A stretch of 64,000 nt of DNA, taken from the NCBI GenBank assembly GCA_050633265.1, contig JBOEGE010000007.1, forward strand, positions 1 to 64,000, given 5' to 3'. The stretch is from JBLHZY01 sp050633265. Lineage in GTDB: Bacteria > Pseudomonadota > Alphaproteobacteria > Rhodobacterales > Rhodobacteraceae. Below are positions 58,784 to 64,000 of this stretch, one piece after another. The notes under the pieces are model-generated. The model ran no database searches. It was not told where the DNA came from and was given only the letters and a program-made list of their open reading frames with translations. A program made the position numbers and the translations under genes. Numbering within the stretch: the stretch's first letter is position 1; each line of letters begins with the position of its first letter.

Positions 58784-59572
58784 ATGGCGTTTTCACTGGC
58801 CACATGGAATATCAATTCGGTGCGCTTGCGCGAACCGCTCGTGTGTAAAATGCTGGCCGAACATGGCCCCGATGTTCTTTGCCTTCAGGAATGCAAATCG
58901 CCAGTGGAAAAAATCCCGCTCGAAGCCTTTGCTGCCCTTGGCTACCACCATATGGTTGCGCGCGGCCAAAAGGGCTATAATGGCGTTGCGATCCTTTCCA
59001 AATTGCCGCTGGAAGATGCTGGCGGCGAAGATTTTGCCGGCCTTAACCATGCGCGCCACGTGGCTGCGCGCCTTGAAAATGGCACAACAATTCACAATTT
59101 CTACGTTCCCGCAGGCGGCGATAAACCAGACCGCGAGATCAACGAGAAATTTGGCCAGAAGCTCGATTACCTTGCCGAGATGCGCGATCATTTCCGCACG
59201 GAGGCGCCCAAGAAATCCATCCTCGTGGGTGATCTGAATATCGCCCCGCGCGAGGATGACGTTTGGAATCACAAATCGCTCCTGAAGGTTGTCAGCCACA
59301 CACCAATCGAGGTTGAAAAGCTCGCCGAAACCCAAGACGCTGGCGCATGGGTTGATATCACCCGCCAAGATATCCCAAGCGGCAATCTCTATAGCTGGTG
59401 GTCATACCGCGCCGCCGATTGGGACAGCGCCGATAAGGGCCGCCGCCTTGATCATATCTGGGCCACCCCGGATATTTCCAACGCGGCACATTCCTCACGT
59501 ATTGAGCGCGCTGTGCGTGGCTGGGAAAAACCAAGCGATCATGCCCCGGTTTTTGCCAGTTTCGATCTTTAA
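58784..59572 (+). CDS. xth: Exodeoxyribonuclease III
   Basis: This 262-residue AP endonuclease/exonuclease has LATWNINSVRLR, the catalytic LCLQECK glutamate, ILVGDLNIAPREDD, RRLDHIWAT and SDHAPVF. It repairs abasic sites in DNA. The ATG at 58784 is preceded by AAGGGG and gives the normal length; an upstream frame is not conserved. Confidence 0.94.
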   Translation: MAFSLATWNINSVRLREPLVCKMLAEHGPDVLCLQECKSPVEKIPLEAFAALGYHHMVARGQKGYNGVAILSKLPLEDAGGEDFAGLNHARHVAARLENGTTIHNFYVPAGGDKPDREINEKFGQKLDYLAEMRDHFRTEAPKKSILVGDLNIAPREDDVWNHKSLLKVVSHTPIEVEKLAETQDAGAWVDITRQDIPSGNLYSWWSYRAADWDSADKGRRLDHIWATPDISNAAHSSRIERAVRGWEKPSDHAPVFASFDL

Positions 59573-59630
59573 GTTCCCCGTCTGCATCTACATATAAAGG
59601 GCAAATGCCCTCGCCCCCAAAGGAGCCATC

Positions 59631-60536
59631 ATGCTTGAACTTGGCCAAAAACAACCCGCCACCGATCTGGTCTTTGACAGCTCAGAAGCCACATTCATGG
59701 AAGATGTGATTGAGGCGTCAAAAACTGTTCCGGTGATCGTTGATTTCTGGGCGCCGTGGTGCGGCCCGTGCAAGACTTTGGGCCCGGCGCTTGAGGCCGA
59801 AGTTATGGCCGCCAAAGGCGCGGTTAAGATGGCCAAGATCAATGTGGACGAAAACCAAAGCATCGCGACCCAGCTGCAAATTCAATCCATTCCAACCGTC
59901 TATGCTTTCTGGGAAGGCAAGCCCGTTGATGGCTTTCAGGGCGCGGTCCAAAACTCAGAAATCAAAGCCTTCGTTGAAAAACTTGCCGCTCTTGGTGGCG
60001 GAGAGGATGAAGGGCTCAGCGCTGCTGTTGAGGCCGCCGAGGCCATGCTTGCCGATGGTGAAGCAGAAGATGCGGCCCAAACTTTCGCAGCTGTGCTCGA
60101 AGAAGAGCCCGCAAACGCAGGCGCATATGGCGGGCTCGTGCGCGCCTATATCGCCCTTGGGGATGTTGATCAGGCCGAAGCGATCCTCAATGGCGCACCG
60201 GTTGAAATCGCCCATGCAACAGAACTTGATGCCGCCAACGCGCAGCTCGTTCTGGCCCGCCAAGCCCAAGACGCAGGCCCCATCGCTGATCTCAGCTCCG
60301 CCGTTGCCGCCGACCCAAGCGATATGCAAGCCCGCCTTGATCTTGCAACGGCGCTCCATGCAAATGGCCAGATCGAAGAAGCGATTGATGCGCTTCTGGC
60401 CGCGTTCAAACAGGATCGCGATTGGAAAGACGGCGCAGCAAAGGCGCAACTGTTTATGATGTTTGATGCAATGCCTGGCGATGATCCGCGGGTGCTCAAT
60501 GGGCGGCGCAAGCTTTCGTCACTTATATTTGCCTGA
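59631..60536 (+). CDS. Thioredoxin-fold co-chaperone with TPR domain (YbbN type)
   Basis: This 301-residue protein has an N-terminal thioredoxin domain with the active site WCGPC (Cys44 and Cys47), QIQSIPTVYAFWEGKPVDGF, then a helical tetratricopeptide-like domain (AEDAAQTFAAVLEEEPANA, NGAPVEIAHATELD). This architecture is typical of YbbN/CnoX, a chaperone-assisting oxidoreductase in the cytosol. It precedes the Lon-domain and Trm112 genes. Confidence 0.9.
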   Translation: MLELGQKQPATDLVFDSSEATFMEDVIEASKTVPVIVDFWAPWCGPCKTLGPALEAEVMAAKGAVKMAKINVDENQSIATQLQIQSIPTVYAFWEGKPVDGFQGAVQNSEIKAFVEKLAALGGGEDEGLSAAVEAAEAMLADGEAEDAAQTFAAVLEEEPANAGAYGGLVRAYIALGDVDQAEAILNGAPVEIAHATELDAANAQLVLARQAQDAGPIADLSSAVAADPSDMQARLDLATALHANGQIEEAIDALLAAFKQDRDWKDGAAKAQLFMMFDAMPGDDPRVLNGRRKLSSLIFA

Positions 60537-60562
60537 TGGCCGCTTTGCGCTAGCTTAGGGCC

Positions 60563-61207
60563 ATGTTCAACACAGCAGATCTGCCAGATAGCTTGCCGAT
60601 TTTCCCGCTTCCGGGCGCGCTTTTGCTGCCGCGCGGGCATCTGCCGCTGCATATATTTGAGCCGCGCTATTTGCAGATGTTTGAGGATGCGCTGAAATCT
60701 CCGATGCGCTTGATCGGGATGGTGCAGCCGCGCGAAATCCCCGGCGGTTCAGATCGCCCGCAGCTGCATCAGATCGGTTGCGCAGGCCGGATCACGGCTT
60801 TTTCCGAAGCGGGCGATGGCCGCTATATGATGACCCTGACAGGCATCTCACGCTTTCGGATCATGGGCGAACTTGAAGGCTTTGCGCCCTATCGCCGCGC
60901 CCATCCCGATTGGGCCGATTTCACCCGTGATCTTGGTGTGCCCGAAAAGGATCAGGCGTTTGATCGCGACCGCTTCCTTGATCTGCTCGGCCGCTATTTC
61001 GCTGCAGAACAGCTCGATACCGATTGGGAAAGCCTGCGCGGCGCCGGAGATGAAATGCTGATCAATTCGCTCTCCATGCTCTGCCCCTTTGAGACCGAGG
61101 ACAAACAAGCATTGCTCGAAGCGCCGAGCCTCGCTACACGGCGTGAAACGCTGATAACCCTGCTGGAATTCGCCCTGCGTGGCGGCACGAATGAGGAGAT
61201 GATGTGA
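60563..61207 (+). CDS. Lon N-terminal (substrate-binding) domain protein
   Basis: This 214-residue protein consists of the Lon substrate-binding domain alone: LPDSLPIFPLPGALLLPRGH, PLHIFEPRYLQMFEDAL, GCAGRITAFSEAGDGRYMMT and a helical end. No protease domain is present, so it may recognise substrates or serve a small housekeeping role. It ends ATG-ATG-TGA, with the Trm112 start overlapping. Confidence 0.9.
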   Translation: MFNTADLPDSLPIFPLPGALLLPRGHLPLHIFEPRYLQMFEDALKSPMRLIGMVQPREIPGGSDRPQLHQIGCAGRITAFSEAGDGRYMMTLTGISRFRIMGELEGFAPYRRAHPDWADFTRDLGVPEKDQAFDRDRFLDLLGRYFAAEQLDTDWESLRGAGDEMLINSLSMLCPFETEDKQALLEAPSLATRRETLITLLEFALRGGTNEEMM

Positions 61208-61419
61208 TGGTTGAAGAAACCCAAGACGAGGCCGCCCAAACACCCCCTGCTTTTGATCGCCGGATGATCGAAGCGCTGGTCTGCCCCCATACCCAAGCGC
61301 CGCTTTCCTATGATCCAGAGCATCAAGAATTGATCTCAAAGGCCGCTGGTCTTGCCTATCCGATCCGCAACGGTATCCCGGTTATGCTGGTGGACGAGGC
61401 GCGCAAGCTTAGCGATTAA
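61207..61419 (+). CDS. Trm112 family protein
   Basis: This 70-residue protein matches Trm112: ALVCPHTQAPLSYDPEHQEL followed by ISKAAGLAYPIRNGIPVMLV. Family members activate methyltransferases acting on tRNA and translation factors. The ATG at 61207 overlaps the upstream stop (TGATG); a GTG three bases earlier is possible. Confidence 0.9.
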   Translation: MVEETQDEAAQTPPAFDRRMIEALVCPHTQAPLSYDPEHQELISKAAGLAYPIRNGIPVMLVDEARKLSD

Positions 61420-62642
61420 ATCGCCAGGCCGCGCATCAATTTGGGCAGATCGCCGCTAAGACCTGCGGCCTCACGGATCGCTCTGCGCCGTACATTTGGC
61501 AGAGCATTGAGCACCCCCATACCAAGATCGCGCCCAAACCGAAGCAGTGCATTATCGTTGGAAAACAGCCTGTTAAAACTATCGGTCGCAAGGGCAAGCG
61601 TGGCCGTATCAAAGCGCCGCCACTGCTGATACCGCTCCAAAACATCAATCTGGCCGATCTCTTCGCCGCGCCGATGGGCAAGGATCAGCACCTCGGCCAA
61701 AGCCCCAACATCGCGCAGGCCAGCATTCAAACCTTGGCCCGCAATCGGATGCATCCCATGCGCCGCATCGCCAACAAGCGCCAAGCGCGGGCTGACAAAC
61801 CGATTGGCAATTGTGAGATTCAGCGGATAGCTAAACCGCGCGCCAGCCAGTGATAGCTCCCCAAGGAAATCGCCAAAGCGGGGGCGCAAAACGGCCAGAT
61901 AATCCTCATCCGTAAGCGCATTGATCTTGGCGGCAACACTCTCGCCTTCGGTCCAAACAATAGAGCTTTTGTTGCCCGGCAAAGGCAAGATCGCCAGCGG
62001 CCCCGAGGGCATGAAAAACTGATGCGCGCAGCCATTATGCGGCAAGTCATGCGCGATCGCACAGACAAGCGCAGTTTGACCATAGCCCCAGCCCGTCCGC
62101 TTAATCCCCGCGCGCGCTGCCGTTCCAGAGCTGCGCCCATCACAACCCACAATCACCCGCGCGGCGATCTTCGCACCGCTGCCCAATGTGAGCATGGCAC
62201 CGCTTGGCGTGATCTCTTGCGCAATGACCGTCTCGCCGGAAATCTCTGTGATGCCGGGATGCGCCTTCAAAGCCAGCAAAAACGCGCGCCGCAAAAAGCG
62301 ATCCTCAAGCATATAGCCCATCGGCCCTTCATCAATTTCCGCGTGATCAAATTCAAGTATGAAAGGCGAGGGCCCTTCGCCGGCGCGCCCATCAGTAACG
62401 CAGACATCCAAAATCGGCTGTGCATGCTTGGCGACAGCATCCCAAATGCCAATCCCGGCCAAAAGCCGCTGTGAGGAAAGCGCCAGCGCATAACCGCGCC
62501 CGTCAAACGCATCCCCCATCCGCGCCGCCACTGGCAGCGCATCAATCACCGCAACTTGCAGGCCCGCATCCGCCAGTGCCAGCGCCAAAGCGGGGCCATT
62601 CAGCCCGCCGCCCACAATCGCGATATCGTAATCCATTTTCAT
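61416..62642 (-). CDS. UbiH/UbiF/COQ6-type FAD-dependent hydroxylase
   Basis: This 408-residue flavin monooxygenase has the IAIVGGGLNGPALALALADA Rossmann motif, ARVIVGCDGRSSG and LVGDAAHGMHPIAGQGLNAG, which together define the ubiquinone-hydroxylase group. It hydroxylates the ring of a ubiquinone precursor in the inner membrane. Which ring position is used cannot be told from sequence. It converges on the Trm112 gene with a four-base overlap. Confidence 0.92.
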   Translation of the reverse strand: MKMDYDIAIVGGGLNGPALALALADAGLQVAVIDALPVAARMGDAFDGRGYALALSSQRLLAGIGIWDAVAKHAQPILDVCVTDGRAGEGPSPFILEFDHAEIDEGPMGYMLEDRFLRRAFLLALKAHPGITEISGETVIAQEITPSGAMLTLGSGAKIAARVIVGCDGRSSGTAARAGIKRTGWGYGQTALVCAIAHDLPHNGCAHQFFMPSGPLAILPLPGNKSSIVWTEGESVAAKINALTDEDYLAVLRPRFGDFLGELSLAGARFSYPLNLTIANRFVSPRLALVGDAAHGMHPIAGQGLNAGLRDVGALAEVLILAHRRGEEIGQIDVLERYQQWRRFDTATLALATDSFNRLFSNDNALLRFGRDLGMGVLNALPNVRRRAIREAAGLSGDLPKLMRGLAI

Positions 62643-62723
62643 AAGCCCAATATGGCCGCGCGCGCGGGATTGTCCATGCGCTCTGGTGCCGCTACCCTGA
62701 ATTCAAGCGTGAAGGGGCAGGGC

Positions 62724-64000
62724 ATGAGCGAGACATGGCTTAAGATGAGTATGGGCGATCTGGGCCGGGCGATTGGCACAGGCGCGATTGATCCTGTCGC
62801 GCTTACCCAATGCTATCTTGAAGCCGCTCAAAACCATCCCCTAAGCGCGCGTATCTATGCCCGCTTTACCCCGCAGCGCGCCCAAAGTGAGGCCCAGGCC
62901 GCCGCGTTTCGCGCCCAAAATAACCAGCGCAGATCGCTGCTTGATGGCGTTCCGATTTCGTGGAAAGATCTGTTTGATACAAGCGGAGTTGTGACCGAAG
63001 CCGGCTCGGCCTTGCTTGCCGGGCGCACTCCAAAACGGGATGCAAAAGTGCTGCGCGCCGCCACCAATTCCGGCCTGGTTTGCCTTGGCAAAACCCATAT
63101 GTCAGAGCTGGCCTTTTCTGGCCTTGGCTATAATCCAAGCACCCAATCCCCACCCTGTATCAACGATCCCGAGGCAGTTTCGGGCGGCTCTTCCTCAGGC
63201 GCAGCGACTTCGGTTGCCTTCGGGCTTGCGGCCGGTGCAATCGGTTCTGATACAGGCGGATCGGTGCGTATCCCTTCGGCTTGGAACGATCTGGTGGGGC
63301 TAAAAACAACGGCTGGAAGGCTCTCGCTTGAGGGCACAGTGCCGCTTTGTGAAAGCTTTGATACGGTTGGCCCATTGTGCCGCACTGTGGAAGATGCCGC
63401 CTTGATGCTCGGCGCGCTTGAGGGGCGCAAACCTGCCGATCTGCGTGGGACGACCCTGCAAGGCCGCCGCTTTTTGGAGCTTGAAACCGTGGCCTTTGAG
63501 GATATCCGCGAGGCCCCGCTCAAAGCCTACGAGGCGGCCCGCGACAAGCTGATTGCAGCAGGTGCAATTGTTGAGCGCCGCCCCATTGCGGAAGTCGCCG
63601 AGGCGATGGAATTAACCGGCGTGTTGTTTACCACCGAAGCCTATGCCCAATGGCGCGATGTGATCGAGGCCAATCCGCAAGCGATGTTCTCAGAGATCCT
63701 TGAACGGTTCCGTTCTGGCGCCAATTGGAGCGGCGCAGATTTTGCTGCTGGCTGGAAGCGATTGCATGCGCTTCGAGCGATTTACGCGCAAAAAGCTGCC
63801 CATTTTGATGCGGTGATCATGCCAACAGCGCCAATCCTGCCGCCAAATATGCAGCGCCTTGCCACGGATCACGATTATTACGTCGCCGAAAACCTGCTTG
63901 CCCTGCGCAACACGCGGATCGGCAATTTGATGGGCCTGTGCGGGCTCTCCTTGCCAACAGGGGTGCCGTCTTGCGGCATTTTGCTCAACGGCGCGCCGGG
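62724..64000 (+). CDS. Amidase-signature enzyme (partial, C-terminus outside window)
   Basis: The frame opens at an ATG at 62724 and runs off the right edge after 425 residues. It has the amidase-signature core: LLDGVPISWKDLFDTSG with the catalytic lysine, SGGSSSGAATSVAFGLAAGA with the serines, and SDTGGSVRIPSAWNDLVGLK. These enzymes hydrolyse C-N amide bonds. The overall pattern is close to the GatA/amidase group, but GatB/GatC are not visible, so a general amidase is more likely. Confidence 0.9.
   Translation, partial: MSETWLKMSMGDLGRAIGTGAIDPVALTQCYLEAAQNHPLSARIYARFTPQRAQSEAQAAAFRAQNNQRRSLLDGVPISWKDLFDTSGVVTEAGSALLAGRTPKRDAKVLRAATNSGLVCLGKTHMSELAFSGLGYNPSTQSPPCINDPEAVSGGSSSGAATSVAFGLAAGAIGSDTGGSVRIPSAWNDLVGLKTTAGRLSLEGTVPLCESFDTVGPLCRTVEDAALMLGALEGRKPADLRGTTLQGRRFLELETVAFEDIREAPLKAYEAARDKLIAAGAIVERRPIAEVAEAMELTGVLFTTEAYAQWRDVIEANPQAMFSEILERFRSGANWSGADFAAGWKRLHALRAIYAQKAAHFDAVIMPTAPILPPNMQRLATDHDYYVAENLLALRNTRIGNLMGLCGLSLPTGVPSCGILLNGAP

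Noticed and set aside
1..64000. CRISPR arrays, rRNA genes and plasmid or phage origins
   Set aside because: No regularly spaced short repeats, rRNA-like conserved segments or iteron clusters were noticed. The only long repeats are inside the repeat-protein gene.

Overview
The window reads as a chromosomal segment of a Rhodobacteraceae alphaproteobacterium of the Roseobacter type. Evidence includes a CcrM-type GANTC methyltransferase, the pmbA-cysQ-DUF4170-waaA-lpxK and leuS-lptE-holA gene orders, an Anbu/alpha-E/ATP-grasp cluster, a small Rhodobacter-type porin, a luxI/luxR pair and family-typical DUF2125, DUF3576 and DUF4170 proteins. Nearly every base is coding. No rRNA, CRISPR array or complete tRNA was seen.

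Positions 1 to about 19000 look like accessory DNA. From the right: a tyrosine integrase (17845-18939) lies directly beside a 3' tRNA-Arg(CCU) fragment ending at 18999, which looks like an attachment site. Next to it are an excisionase-like gene, an XRE repressor and a small membrane protein. Then comes a leftward surface-polysaccharide operon: an EPS-associated MarR regulator, a Wzy-like polymerase, a LicD phosphotransferase, a GT2 glycosyltransferase, a NodB-like deacetylase, a membrane protein, a CTP-type nucleotidyltransferase, another glycosyltransferase-like protein, a HIT protein, Gmd, GDP-fucose synthase, ManC, a broken ManB and an initiating sugar transferase with an apparent frameshift. 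A NusG/RfaH paralog is divergent from the operon, and an ops-like element sits in the operon leader. Further left are IS66 and IS481 fossils, a DegT/perosamine-type aminotransferase, a secreted Cys-containing protein and an XRE regulator. The GDP-mannose, GDP-4-keto-6-deoxymannose and GDP-fucose or GDP-perosamine genes, with LicD and the polymerase, point to an O-antigen or capsule bearing deoxysugars and probably a phosphodiester substituent.

Positions 19000 to 50400 look like stable chromosome. They hold luxI with a coupled small ORF and a divergent luxR, then the ATP-grasp/alpha-E/transglutaminase/Anbu operon. After these come an SGNH hydrolase, several small secreted or unknown proteins, rnhB-ccrM, alkB, mutY/DUF721/dsbA, a CoA-transferase and the Kdo/lipid A genes lpxK and waaA. 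The stretch ends with cysQ-like and pmbA genes, a DUF2125 protein, an SDR/enoyl-CoA hydratase/flavoprotein operon, an LLM oxidoreductase, holA-lptE-leuS and a DUF3576 lipoprotein.

Positions 50400 to 64000 hold a porin, a YggS protein, an L,D-transpeptidase, RibA and an orphan OmpR-type regulator. They are followed by an unusual three-gene locus (55085-58647): a glycine-rich repeat protein built from FAPQG/LPFQAGP modules and interrupted by an assembly gap, a small protein resembling a subtilisin propeptide, and a leaderless S8 protease whose tail shares the APQGY motif. Housekeeping genes close the window: exonuclease III, a thioredoxin co-chaperone, a Lon-domain protein, Trm112, a UbiH-type hydroxylase and an amidase cut by the window edge. 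The three-gene protease locus is the best candidate for an undescribed system.
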